Positions 30,451 to 38,898 are shown, counted from the first letter of the stretch. The stretch is 39,491 nucleotides of DNA from an uncultured Oscillibacter sp. (GCA_945868085.1 CAMBKF010000018.1:1-39491); one strand, 5' to 3'. Notes: generated from the letters alone by a model not told the origin. Numbers and translations: made by a program.

Positions 30451-31725
30451 TCAGTCGCAATGCCGGTAGGGCACGTTCTGCCATTTGCCGCCGCAGACGC
30501 GGTGCATCTCCTCGGTCAGATGATCCCAGCGGAGTACGTCCCGCCCATCCGGGTAGAACTCCATGAACTCGCCGTCTACGAACGTATAGAATCGGGAAAT
30601 ATCCGTACACATGCCGAAGGTGGGCACCTGCTCCGTGGTCAGGTGGAAGCGGCAGGGCTTTCCCTCCACCGTGCCGGCAAAGGTCAGGCCGCTGCGGTCC
30701 AGCCGCAGCTCCCCCTCGCCGCAGATCACGGAGGTGTTGTCCCCCTTGAGGGTTTTATACTTGGGCAGCTTGCCCACCCGAACGTGGCCGGTATATGTAA
30801 AGTCCGGGTCCTTTACATCTTCCTCTGCCCTTTTCCGCTCCAGCAGCACCCAGTCGCTGACAAGCTCCGGGCAGACGCTATCCTCGCCTACCGGGCGCAG
30901 GTTATACTTTTCATCCAGGGAGACTGTATTGCCGCAGGCGGCGCAGCGCATCTCGTTGCCGCTGCACTCCATCCGGTACATGGCGCCGCACTTGGGGCAC
31001 ATATAAAGCAGTGTATCCAGGTCCTTTGCCATCTGACCCTTACCCCGGAAGGTCACCTGGGCCTCCCGGTTCCAGATATAGTCGTCGTGGGCCAGGAGAC
31101 GGTTCATGGTGTCCTCGATCTCCTGGGGCGACAGGCTTTTCAGCTCCTGGGCGGTGAACATCCGGTCCACCGTTACCTCCACCCGGCCCACGCGCTCATC
31201 CAGGCAGTGCTTGGTGTAGGTCAGATAGCCGCCGGACACCTTGGTATAATACACCGTGACGCCCATCATTTTCAGGAACTTGCCCGTGCCGGTCATCACC
31301 GGCTGGGCCATGCCCGTGATGGAGCTCATGCCCTCGGGCATGATGCACAGGTGGCCGCCCTGGCGGATGATGCTGCGCATCTGACGCATGCAGTGCAGGT
31401 CCGGGGTGAAATTCTTCTTGGGAATGACCTGGGCCAGCTTCAGCAGCAGGCAAGCAGGAAACCGGAAAAATTCGTTATATCCCACCACATAGTTGAGCTT
31501 ATTGGGATAGCAAACCGGCCCCGTGAATTGATAGTCCACCCGGGAGGCGTGGTTGCTGATGATGATGAACGGCTCCCTGTCCTTACGGGGATCGGCTTTA
31601 TAATGGAAGGTGGTGTGTGTCTTCCCGTTGAGGATCTTCACCACCAGCATGAGGATCCAATAGAGCAGGCCGTTGGGCGTTTTCACCTGTCGGGCCAGGA
31701 GTTTTTCCTGCAGCGTTTTTTTCAT
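30451..31725 (-). CDS. Acyltransferase with inserted zinc ribbon and C-terminal domain
   Basis: 424 residues. The N-terminal half is a PlsC-like acyltransferase with HX4D in SNHASRVDY (H59, D64) and a PEG motif (130-132). It is unusual in continuing into a zinc ribbon (C243-x2-C246, C261-x2-C264) and a beta-rich C-terminal domain of about 150 residues (TFAGTVEGKPCRFHLTTEQ). The C-terminal part has no name I recognise. Acyl transfer to a glycerophosphate-like acceptor is likely, but the extra domains suggest a protein or nucleic acid partner. It is transcribed away from the TetR gene and may be under its control. Confidence 0.83.
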   Translation of the reverse strand: MKKTLQEKLLARQVKTPNGLLYWILMLVVKILNGKTHTTFHYKADPRKDREPFIIISNHASRVDYQFTGPVCYPNKLNYVVGYNEFFRFPACLLLKLAQVIPKKNFTPDLHCMRQMRSIIRQGGHLCIMPEGMSSITGMAQPVMTGTGKFLKMMGVTVYYTKVSGGYLTYTKHCLDERVGRVEVTVDRMFTAQELKSLSPQEIEDTMNRLLAHDDYIWNREAQVTFRGKGQMAKDLDTLLYMCPKCGAMYRMECSGNEMRCAACGNTVSLDEKYNLRPVGEDSVCPELVSDWVLLERKRAEEDVKDPDFTYTGHVRVGKLPKYKTLKGDNTSVICGEGELRLDRSGLTFAGTVEGKPCRFHLTTEQVPTFGMCTDISRFYTFVDGEFMEFYPDGRDVLRWDHLTEEMHRVCGGKWQNVPYRHCD

Positions 31726-31901
31726 AGGGTCTTCCTCGGCTTTCCTATACTATACTTATATTGTAAGGCATTTTTCGGCAAAAAGCTACCCCTTTTTATA
31801 AAAGGATGCAGATGAACCAGCGGCAGCAGGGCAAAAACCGGTCTTGGATTTTCCCGGGATCCATGCTATAATGATGGAAGCTATAGAAAGGAGCCTGCGC
31901 C
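31726..31901. other. Divergent intergenic region, acyltransferase / TetR
   Basis: 176 bases. The plus-strand TetR promoter is annotated separately. On the minus strand TATAGT-like hexamers around 31745-31757 are candidates for the acyltransferase promoter, but none has a clean -35. No strong palindrome was seen that could be the TetR operator. Confidence 0.4.
31844..31872 (+). promoter_or_regulatory. Promoter of the TetR gene
   Basis: TTGGAT (31844-31849) and the extended TGCTATAAT (31864-31872) with a perfect -10 hexamer at 31867-31872; the spacer is 17 bases. Confidence 0.75.
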
Positions 31902-32462
31902 ATGGCAAATTTTACGCGGCGGGCGATCAAGGAAGCATTCACCTCCCTGCTGGAGGAGCGCCCCCTGAACGACATCACCGTTAAAGATATTGTGGAGCGG
32001 TGCGGCATCAACCGCAATTCGTTCTACTACCACTACCAGGATCTCCCGGCCCTCATTGAGGAGATCATCAAGGAGGACGCCGAGGCCATCATCCGGGCCT
32101 ACCCCTCCGTGTCCTCCATTGTGGAGGGCTTTGACGCGGTCATCGAGTTTGCCTCTCGCCGCCGCCGGGCCATTCTGCATATCTACCGCTCCGTGAGCTG
32201 GGATGTGTTCGAGCGCAAGCTGATGCAGGTGTGCGAATACTTCGTCCGCAGCTATGTGGACACCGCCCTGGCCCAGGAGGCCATCTCGCCCGAGGATCGG
32301 AAAACCATCATCGACTACTATAAGTGCGTCTGCTTCGGCCTGACCGTGGACTGGCTGGACAGCGGCATGTCCGAGCAGTACATGAAATCCATCCGCCGCA
32401 TTTTCCTGCTGAAGCGGGATATGGCCACGGAGACCGCCGCGCTTCTACGGGATCAAGTCTGA
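31902..32462 (+). CDS. TetR/AcrR-family transcriptional regulator
   Basis: 186 residues. The N-terminal helix-turn-helix (about 5-50) reads IKEAFTSLLEERPLNDITVKDIV...NRNSFYYHYQDLPALIEEI. The C-terminal ligand domain (about 60-185) resembles the TetR_C_8/DhaS-like group. AAAGGAG lies eight bases before the ATG. It precedes the DUF308-MMPL-repeat protein operon on the same strand, separated by a terminator, and diverges from the acyltransferase. TetR proteins next to MMPL/YhgE-type exporters usually repress them in response to a membrane-active compound. The operator-like palindrome at 32538-32560 supports this. Confidence 0.87.
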   Translation: MANFTRRAIKEAFTSLLEERPLNDITVKDIVERCGINRNSFYYHYQDLPALIEEIIKEDAEAIIRAYPSVSSIVEGFDAVIEFASRRRRAILHIYRSVSWDVFERKLMQVCEYFVRSYVDTALAQEAISPEDRKTIIDYYKCVCFGLTVDWLDSGMSEQYMKSIRRIFLLKRDMATETAALLRDQV

Positions 32463-32472
32463 TAATTAATTT

Positions 32473-32504
32473 TTAGGCACGGGACACCCCCGTGCCTAAT
32501 TTTT
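32473..32504 (+). terminator. Terminator of the TetR gene
   Basis: An 11-bp stem (32473-32483 with 32489-32499), five-base loop, then TTTTT. Confidence 0.85.
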
Positions 32505-32515
32505 GGCCAATTGCA

Positions 32516-32587
32516 CCGTCCGTGTCTGATTTTCAGGCACGGACGGCTTATTTGTCCGTGGTCAAATGCCGCCGCAGGGTGTATCCT
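32516..32587 (+). promoter_or_regulatory. Candidate TetR-operated promoter with three alternating CACGGAC/GTCCGTG arms
   Basis: CCGTCCGTG (32516-32524), CACGGACGG (32538-32546) and GTCCGTGG (32554-32561) allow two mutually exclusive hairpins or palindromes. A weak promoter, TGGTCA (32559-32564) and TATCCT (32582-32587) at 17-base spacing, overlaps the third arm. This suits a repressor operator over the -35. Confidence 0.45.
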
Positions 32588-32628
32588 CTGCCATGCAATC
32601 AGAAAAAAGCAAAGAGGAGGTGCATCAC

Positions 32629-33234
32629 ATGAAGCTGCGTTCCGTTACCCCCATGAAGATCGCCAAGTACGGCTACATCGCCATTTCCGCCATTTTCACC
32701 CTGGCAGGGCTGGTGATGGTCTTCTACCCCACGCCGTCCCAATCCTTTATCGGTATTTTCTTCGGCATCGCCATTCTGGCCTTCGGCATCATCAAGCTGG
32801 TGGGCTACTGGTCCCGGGACCTGTTTCGCCTGGCCTTTCAGTATGACCTGCAGTTTGGCGTGCTGCTGTGCGTGCTGGGCATCATCACCCTCATCCGGCA
32901 CAAGGACGCTGTGGCGTTCCTCTGCGTGGCCTACGGCATCTGCATCATGGCCGACAGCCTGTTCAAGATCCGAACGGCGCTGGATGCCAAGGCCTTTGGC
33001 ATCCGCCAATGGTGGGTGACACTGGTGCTGGCCGGACTCACGGCCCTCATCGGTCTGCTCATCACCCTATGCCCCGTGACGGCCGCCCGGGTCGTTACGG
33101 TCCTGCTGGGTATCTCGTTCGTGTCCGAAGGGCTTTTGAGCCTGGGCGTTGCCATCAGCATGGTGAAGATCGTGAACAACCAGCAGCCGGATGTGATCGT
33201 TTCGGATGACTATGAAGAATGGGAGGAATCGTAA
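32629..33234 (+). CDS. DUF308/HdeD-like membrane protein
   Basis: 201 residues with six membrane helices in about 14-182, in three paired repeats as in HdeD-like proteins (FIGIFFGIAILAFGIIKLVGYW; LLCVLGIITLIRH; ALIGLLITLCPVTAA). The tail is acidic (DDYEEWEES). The ATG at 32629 has GAGGAGG eight bases upstream; a frame extension to 32566 is not needed. HdeD is linked to acid resistance in enteric bacteria, but the role here is unknown. Its stop is immediately followed by the MMPL start, suggesting a shared membrane complex or pathway. Confidence 0.8.
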   Translation: MKLRSVTPMKIAKYGYIAISAIFTLAGLVMVFYPTPSQSFIGIFFGIAILAFGIIKLVGYWSRDLFRLAFQYDLQFGVLLCVLGIITLIRHKDAVAFLCVAYGICIMADSLFKIRTALDAKAFGIRQWWVTLVLAGLTALIGLLITLCPVTAARVVTVLLGISFVSEGLLSLGVAISMVKIVNNQQPDVIVSDDYEEWEES

Positions 33235-35340
33235 ATGCGTTTTTCTAAAGCGGTGGTCAAACACCGCGTACTGATCCTGATCTTGACCGTGGCCCTGCTG
33301 GTGCCATCGGCCTTCGGCATGGCGGCCACCCGTGTCAACTACGACATGCTGACCTACCTGCCGGAGGACATGGACACGGTCATCGGTCAAAATGAACTGC
33401 TGGAGGACTTCAACAAGGGCGCCTTCACGTTCCTGATCTTTGAGGATATGCCAAACAAGGATGTGGCCGCCCTGAAGCAGCAGGTGGAGCAGGTGGACCA
33501 TGTGGACACCGTCCTTTGGTACGACTCCCTGGCAGACCTCTCCATGCCCATGGAGATGCTGCCGGACAAGGTCTACCAGGCCTTTAACTCCGACCACTCC
33601 ACCATGATGGCCGTGTTCTTTGACTCCGGTACATCGGAGGACGTCACCATGGACGCCGTGAAGCAGATCCGCACCATCTGCGGCAAGCAGTGCTTCGTAT
33701 CCGGCATGACCGCCCTGGTGGTGGATCTGAAGGACCTGTGCGAGCAGGAGGAACCCATCTATGTGGCCCTGGCCGTGGCCCTGGCGTGCGTGGCCATGCT
33801 GCTGTTTTTGGATGGCTGGCTGATCCCCTTTGTATTTCTGGCCTCCATCGGTGCCATGATCCTGCTGAACATGGGCACCAACTTCTTCCTGGGCGAGATC
33901 TCTTACATCACCAAGGCCCTGTCAGCCGTGCTGCAGCTGGCCGTGACCATGGACTACTCCATCTTCCTCTGGCACAGCTACAACGAGCAGCTGCCCCTGT
34001 GTGAGAATAAAGAGGCCGCCATGGCCAATGCCATCCACAGCACACTCACCAGCGTCATCGGCAGCTCCGTCACCACCATCTCCGGCTTCATCGCCCTGTG
34101 CTTCATGAGCTTTACTTTGGGTCGCGATTTGGGCATCGTTATGGCCAAGGGCGTGCTGCTGGGCGTGCTGGGCTGCGTCACCGTGCTGCCGTCTCTGATC
34201 CTGGTGCTGGATAAGCCCCTGCAGAAGACCAAGCACCGCTCCATCATCCCCGATATGCGGGGCTTTTCCAAGAAGCTGGTGAAGATCTTCCCCGTGTTTC
34301 TGGTCGTCTTTGCCCTGCTCATTGCCCCCGCTTACTACGGCTATGAAAAGGCCAACGACGAGGTTTATTACAACATGGGCCAGTGCCTGCCCGAGGACAT
34401 GAACTACGTTATCTCCAACTCCAAGCTGCAGGAGGACTTTGACATCGCCTCCACCCATATGGTGCTGGTAGACGCAAGCCTCTCCCCCAAAGAAGTCAAG
34501 AACATGATGAACGAGATGGAGCAGGTGGACGGCGTGAAATATGTCCTGGGCCTGGAATCGGTCATCGGGTCCCGGGTGCCCCAGGAGGTGCTGCCGGACA
34601 GCATTAAGGATATTCTGGAGAGCGACCGCTGGGAGCTGCTGCTCATCAACTCCGAGTATGCACCCGCCAGCGATGAGGTGAATGAGCAGATCACAAGCCT
34701 CAATAGCATCCTGAAGCGCTATGACCAGGGCGGCATGATCATCGGCGAGGCCCCCTGCATGAAGGATATGATCGAGACCACGGACCACGATTTCGCCGTT
34801 GTCACGGCGGTGTCCATTCTGGCCATCTTCGTTATCATCCTGTTGGTGGAAAAGAGCCTGACCCTGCCGGTGATCCTCATCGCCGTTATTGAACTGGGCA
34901 TCTTCATCAACCTGGGCCTGCCCCACTACCTGGGCCAGAGCATGGCCTTCATCACGCCCATCTGCATCAGCACCATTCAACTGGGCGCCACCGTGGACTA
35001 CGCCATCCTCATGACCACCCGCTACAAGGCCGAGCGCATCGCCGGCCAGGCCAAGAAGGACGCTGTTTGGACGGCACTTTACACCTCCATCCCCTCCATC
35101 TTCGTCTCCGGCATGGGCATGTTCGCCGCTACCTTCGGCGTGGCCCTGTATTCCGATATTGAGATCGTCAGCTCCATGTGCATGCTCATTGCCCGGGGTG
35201 CCGTCATCAGTATGCTGCTGGTGACCTTCGTGCTGCCGGCCATGTTCATGCTGCTGGACACAGTGATTTGCAAAACAACTTTGGATATGCGTCATATCCC
35301 GTGCGGCAAAAAAGCCAAGGAGGTAATCGAGCATGAGTAA
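33235..35340 (+). CDS. MMPL/RND-superfamily transporter
   Basis: 701 residues with about 12 membrane helices in two halves. TM1 (about 11-31) precedes an extracytoplasmic loop (about 32-172) and TM2-6; the second half repeats this from about 350. Each half has the RND proton-relay aspartate in its TM4-like helix: D240 in LAVTMDYSIF and D588 in GATVDYAILM. Such proteins export lipids or drugs using the proton gradient. The start follows the DUF308 stop without a gap, and the 3' end overlaps the repeat protein by eight bases, so the three act together. The substrate is unknown. Confidence 0.92.
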   Translation: MRFSKAVVKHRVLILILTVALLVPSAFGMAATRVNYDMLTYLPEDMDTVIGQNELLEDFNKGAFTFLIFEDMPNKDVAALKQQVEQVDHVDTVLWYDSLADLSMPMEMLPDKVYQAFNSDHSTMMAVFFDSGTSEDVTMDAVKQIRTICGKQCFVSGMTALVVDLKDLCEQEEPIYVALAVALACVAMLLFLDGWLIPFVFLASIGAMILLNMGTNFFLGEISYITKALSAVLQLAVTMDYSIFLWHSYNEQLPLCENKEAAMANAIHSTLTSVIGSSVTTISGFIALCFMSFTLGRDLGIVMAKGVLLGVLGCVTVLPSLILVLDKPLQKTKHRSIIPDMRGFSKKLVKIFPVFLVVFALLIAPAYYGYEKANDEVYYNMGQCLPEDMNYVISNSKLQEDFDIASTHMVLVDASLSPKEVKNMMNEMEQVDGVKYVLGLESVIGSRVPQEVLPDSIKDILESDRWELLLINSEYAPASDEVNEQITSLNSILKRYDQGGMIIGEAPCMKDMIETTDHDFAVVTAVSILAIFVIILLVEKSLTLPVILIAVIELGIFINLGLPHYLGQSMAFITPICISTIQLGATVDYAILMTTRYKAERIAGQAKKDAVWTALYTSIPSIFVSGMGMFAATFGVALYSDIEIVSSMCMLIARGAVISMLLVTFVLPAMFMLLDTVICKTTLDMRHIPCGKKAKEVIEHE

Positions 35341-37708
35341 AACCACCAAGAAAATTATCGCCATCTGCCTGTGCGCTGCCCTGTGCCTGGGCGGCGCGGG
35401 CATGGCCTTCGCCCAGGCGGGCTCCAAAAAGGCTGACGAACAGCCTGCCACCGCTGCCGAGCAGGCGGCCCAGCTGCAGCAGAAGATCTCCAAGGACGAG
35501 ACCGTTTACGTCCTGGCCGGCGCCGACGGCTCCGTAAAGAAGATCATCGTCAGCGACTGGCTGAAAAACGAACTGGGCAGCGCGTCCGTTGCGGATAAGT
35601 CCGACCTGAGCGACATTGAAAATGTCAAGGGCGACGAGTCCTACACCATCAACGGCGACAACATGACCGTCTGGGACGCCCAGGGCAACGACATCTACTA
35701 CCAGGGCAACATCCAGAAGGAGCTGCCGGTGGGCCTGTCCGTGCGCTACTACCTGGATGGCAAGTCCGTATCCCCCGAGGAGCTCAAGGGTAAGAGCGGC
35801 AAGGTGACCATCCGCTTCGACTATGAAAACCGCCAGTATGAGACCGTGCAGATCAATGGCGAGAATCAGCGGATCTATGTTCCCTTCGCCATGCTCACGG
35901 GTATGATCCTGGACAACGACACCTTCCAGAACGTGCAGATCACCAACGGCAAGCTGGTCAATGACGGCGACCGCACCGTGGTGGTGGGCCTGGCCTTCCC
36001 TGGCCTGCAGGAGAATCTGAACCTCAGCCGGGATGACCTCTCCATCCCTGACAGCGTGGAGATCACCGCCGATGTGACCAACTTCTCCCTGGGCATGACC
36101 GTGACCCTGGCCTGCAACGACCTGTTCAGCCAGCTGGGCGACGTGGATCTCACCTCTCTGGACAGCACCTCCGCGCTGGATCAGCTGACCGGCGCTATGG
36201 ATCAGCTTCTGAGCGGTTCCTCCGCCCTGTATGATGGCCTGTCCACCCTGCTGGATAAATCCAGCGAGCTGGTGGCCGGCGTGGAGGAGCTGGCCCAGGG
36301 TGCAGCCGCCATCAAGGATGGCGCCGATTCCGTGGACGATGGTGCAGCGCAGCTGAAGGCAGGCCTTGCGGACCTGTCCAGCGGACTGAACACCCTTTCC
36401 GCCAACAGCGAGGCCCTGAACAGCGGCGCAGAGCAGGTATTCAATTCCCTGCTGGAGACCGCCGCCGCACAGATCCGGGAAAAGGGTCTGAACGTGCCGG
36501 ATCTGACCATTGAAAACTATGCCGAGGAACTGAACACCCTGATCAAATCCCTGGACGAAACCGCCGTGTATGAGACCGCTCTGAAGCAGGTCACCGACGC
36601 CGTGGAAGCCCAGCGCCCGGTCATCACCCAAAAGGTCACCGACGCCGTGCGCCAGCAGGTGGAGGCGAAAGTGACCGCCGCTGTACGCCAGCAGGTGGAA
36701 GAAAAGGTGACGGCCGCTGTGCAGCAGCAGGTCACCGCCACCGTGACCGATGCGGTTAAGCAGCAGGTCACCGCCACCGTGACTGACACCGTGCAGCAGC
36801 AGGTGGCCGAGCAGGTGATCCAGGCCGCCGCCGGCATGAGCAAGGCAGACTATGACGCCGCCGTGGCCGCCGGGATGATCCCCCAGCAGACACAGGATGC
36901 CGTCAGCGCCGCCATCCAGGCGCAGATGAACAGCGAGACTGTGCAGGCCAAGATCAGCCAGACCGTTGACGCGCAGATGAGCAGTGACGCCGTGCAGGCC
37001 AAAATCTCTGAGAACGTCTCTGCGCAGATGGCCGGCGAGACGGTACAGACCACCATCACCGAGAACATCGACGCGCAAATGAGCAGCGAGGCCGTGCAGG
37101 CCACCATTACCGAGAACACCGACGCCCAGATGCAGACGGAAGCCATCCAGGCCACCATCCAGCAGCAGACAGAGCTGCAGGTGCAGAAGGCTATCTCTGA
37201 AAATATGGCCTCCGACGCCGTGCAGAGCCAGCTGAAGAAAGCGTCCGAGGGTGCCCAGACCCTCATCGCTCTGAAAGCCTCCCTGGATGATTACAACACC
37301 TTCTACCTGGGTCTGCTGACCTACACCGGCGGTGTAGATGACGCCGCCGCAGGTGCCAACGCCCTTTATGCCGGGGCGGATCAGCTGAAGGACGGCACTG
37401 CCCAGCTGCGTGCCGGCGCGGCCCAGCTCTATAACGGCGTGCTGCAGCTGCAGGACGGCACCCCCGCCCTGGTCAGCGGCGTGACACAGCTGAAGGACGG
37501 CGCCATGCAGCTGTCCGAGGGACTGCAGCAATTCAACCGCGACGGCATCCAGAAGCTGGTGAACCTCCTGCAGAATGACGTGGGCGACCTGTCCGCCCGG
37601 GTGCAGGCCACCATTGACGTTTCCAAGGATTACCGCAGCTTTGCCGGCATCAGCGATGACGCCGACGGCCAGGTGAAATTCATCTATCGCACCGACGAGA
37701 TCGCCTGA
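35333..37708 (+). CDS. Large secreted protein with heptad (xxxLxxG) and tandem coiled-coil repeats, YhgE-like partner of MMPL
   Basis: 791 residues. A signal peptide (about 1-27, ending AFA) leads to an N-terminal beta-rich domain (about 55-265). Then come xxxLxxG heptads (about 283-363), five 12-residue repeats (434-493, type KVTAAVRQQVEE), five 17-residue repeats (530-614, type AQMSSDAVQAKISENV), and a second heptad zone (about 673-735, ALYAGADQLKDG). No membrane anchor is apparent at the end (FIYRTDEIA). Heptad proteins of this kind often accompany MMPL/YhgE transporters, perhaps forming a periplasm-like conduit. Here they are unusually extended. Confidence 0.82.
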   Translation: MSKTTKKIIAICLCAALCLGGAGMAFAQAGSKKADEQPATAAEQAAQLQQKISKDETVYVLAGADGSVKKIIVSDWLKNELGSASVADKSDLSDIENVKGDESYTINGDNMTVWDAQGNDIYYQGNIQKELPVGLSVRYYLDGKSVSPEELKGKSGKVTIRFDYENRQYETVQINGENQRIYVPFAMLTGMILDNDTFQNVQITNGKLVNDGDRTVVVGLAFPGLQENLNLSRDDLSIPDSVEITADVTNFSLGMTVTLACNDLFSQLGDVDLTSLDSTSALDQLTGAMDQLLSGSSALYDGLSTLLDKSSELVAGVEELAQGAAAIKDGADSVDDGAAQLKAGLADLSSGLNTLSANSEALNSGAEQVFNSLLETAAAQIREKGLNVPDLTIENYAEELNTLIKSLDETAVYETALKQVTDAVEAQRPVITQKVTDAVRQQVEAKVTAAVRQQVEEKVTAAVQQQVTATVTDAVKQQVTATVTDTVQQQVAEQVIQAAAGMSKADYDAAVAAGMIPQQTQDAVSAAIQAQMNSETVQAKISQTVDAQMSSDAVQAKISENVSAQMAGETVQTTITENIDAQMSSEAVQATITENTDAQMQTEAIQATIQQQTELQVQKAISENMASDAVQSQLKKASEGAQTLIALKASLDDYNTFYLGLLTYTGGVDDAAAGANALYAGADQLKDGTAQLRAGAAQLYNGVLQLQDGTPALVSGVTQLKDGAMQLSEGLQQFNRDGIQKLVNLLQNDVGDLSARVQATIDVSKDYRSFAGISDDADGQVKFIYRTDEIA
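36632..36811 (+). repeat. Five in-frame 36-bp repeats
   Basis: Each encodes a 12-residue unit of type KVTxAVRQQVxx. DNA is diverged among copies, while the V-x3-V-x3-V spacing is kept, as in a long helix. Confidence 0.85.
36920..37174 (+). repeat. Five in-frame 51-bp repeats
   Basis: Each encodes a 17-residue unit beginning AQM and containing ETVQAKI or close variants (530-614 of the protein). The phase and length differ from the 36-bp repeats upstream. Confidence 0.85.
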
Positions 37709-37718
37709 TCCCGAAAAT

Positions 37719-37753
37719 AAAGGACCGGTCCTGCTTGCAGGACCGGTCCTTTT
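37719..37753. terminator. Bidirectional terminator with self-palindromic arms
   Basis: A 15-bp stem (37719-37733 with 37738-37752) and a CTTG loop, with T runs. Each arm contains AGGACCGGTCCT, itself a perfect palindrome. It overlaps the stop of the minus-strand flippase-like gene. Confidence 0.85.
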
Positions 37754-38783
37754 ATTGTGCCGCAATGGGTTTCTTTTTTAAAGCGAAGTGGGCGTACAGG
37801 GTCAGCAGGGCGCTGAGCAGCAGCTCCGTATAGTAGCTCAATCCCCGGCTCAAAATCATGCCCGGCAGCAGCAGATGCCCCGTGAACACAGGCGCGAAAA
37901 TCGTCAGAAACAGCTTCTCGCTGATGCCCATCCCTCCCGGCAGGGGCAGCATGTCCACGGAAATGGAGATCGCCGCCTGCAGCAGCAGGATAGTCACGGC
38001 GGAGACGCCCTGCAGGCCGAAGGCCCGGTATACAAAATAGGTGGACAGGAACAGCGCAAACCGCTGCGCAAAGGTGATACCCAGCACGTTGAGCACCACA
38101 AGCCTGTGGGTTCTGAAGTACGCCGCCGTCTCCCGGTATTTTTCCATGGCAGCCTCCAGCCGTTCGTGGCGGCTCTCCTTTCGGCGCAGCAGGTGCAGCC
38201 GCTCCAGCAGCGCCAAGCCTCCGCGCATCATGGACCGGGCCAGAGAGTTATGGAAAACCAGCACCACCAGCGCCGCCACGCAGATCACGTTCAGTCCGAT
38301 GCCCAAATAAAACACCGGCAGGATCTCCTGCAGGTAGGTATGGAGAAAGCCCCGGCCGAACGCCATCAGCCCCAGGCCCACCAGCACCAGAACCGCCTTA
38401 TAGGTAATGGTGACGACCATCAGCACCAGGGTAGATACCGGGACGGGGATGTCCTTTTGCCGCATGTAGTAGATCTGGGCAGGCTGGCCGCCGGAGGCGG
38501 AGGGGGTAATGCAGCTGTAAAAAAAGCCGATGGACGAAAACAGGAAGCAGGTCCACTTTTTCAGCCGCACATGCAGCGTGCCCATCATATAATAAATGAT
38601 AATGGACTCGCCCCATATGAAGAATACTACGCACAGCACCGCCGGGAGCAGCCAAAGCTTCCGCACCTGCGCGATGACCGCCAGGGTCTGTGTCAAATCC
38701 TCCCCGCGGAACACCATATACACCGTGACCCCGAAAACCAGGAGCAGAAACAGGATCTCCCCTATCAGTTTTTTATTCTTCAT
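37752..38783 (-). CDS. Lysylphosphatidylglycerol synthase-like flippase-domain membrane protein (UPF0104)
   Basis: 343 residues with about eight membrane helices. The family region reads CITPSASGGQPAQIYYMRQ near residue 90-108 and SVDMLPLPGGMGISEKL near 275-291. This is the flippase domain of MprF without its aminoacyl-transferase half. It may flip a lipid across the membrane; the lipid is unknown. The ATG at 38783 has CGGAG about seven bases upstream; the extension to 38846 runs through the leader. A fully consensus promoter lies 115-145 bases upstream, giving a leader of about 105 bases with a terminator-like hairpin. Confidence 0.87.
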   Translation of the reverse strand: MKNKKLIGEILFLLLVFGVTVYMVFRGEDLTQTLAVIAQVRKLWLLPAVLCVVFFIWGESIIIYYMMGTLHVRLKKWTCFLFSSIGFFYSCITPSASGGQPAQIYYMRQKDIPVPVSTLVLMVVTITYKAVLVLVGLGLMAFGRGFLHTYLQEILPVFYLGIGLNVICVAALVVLVFHNSLARSMMRGGLALLERLHLLRRKESRHERLEAAMEKYRETAAYFRTHRLVVLNVLGITFAQRFALFLSTYFVYRAFGLQGVSAVTILLLQAAISISVDMLPLPGGMGISEKLFLTIFAPVFTGHLLLPGMILSRGLSYYTELLLSALLTLYAHFALKKKPIAAQ

Positions 38784-38835
38784 ACCGCGCTCCGTTCCCC
38801 GTTCCCGCCCGCGGGGGCGTTTTCTATGCCCGATG

Positions 38836-38876
38836 GCAAAAAACAAAGCGCAATCCCCTATCCGAAACTGCGCTCT
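38836..38876 (-). promoter_or_regulatory. Terminator-like hairpin in the flippase-gene leader
   Basis: On the minus strand AGCGCA (38869-38874) pairs with TGCGCT (38847-38852) over a 16-base loop and is followed by TTTGTTTTTTG (38836-38846). It lies inside the 5' leader, so it could attenuate transcription. The stem is only six base pairs, so this is tentative. Confidence 0.4.
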
Positions 38877-38898
38877 ATAAAATCTTTATCTTACAGCC

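Noticed and set aside
33922-35493. 523-codon minus-strand frame opposite the MMPL gene
   Set aside because: Antisense shadow of a clear RND transporter, crossing two real genes.
36632-37174. Regular repeats considered as a CRISPR array
   Set aside because: Repeats are contiguous, in frame, diverged and without unique spacers; no cas genes are present.
35246-37765. 839-codon open frame on the minus strand opposite the repeat protein
   Set aside because: It is antisense to a gene with signal peptide, ribosome site and operon overlap. Its leucine/glycine/histidine-rich composition is the mirror of the GC-rich codon use of the real gene.
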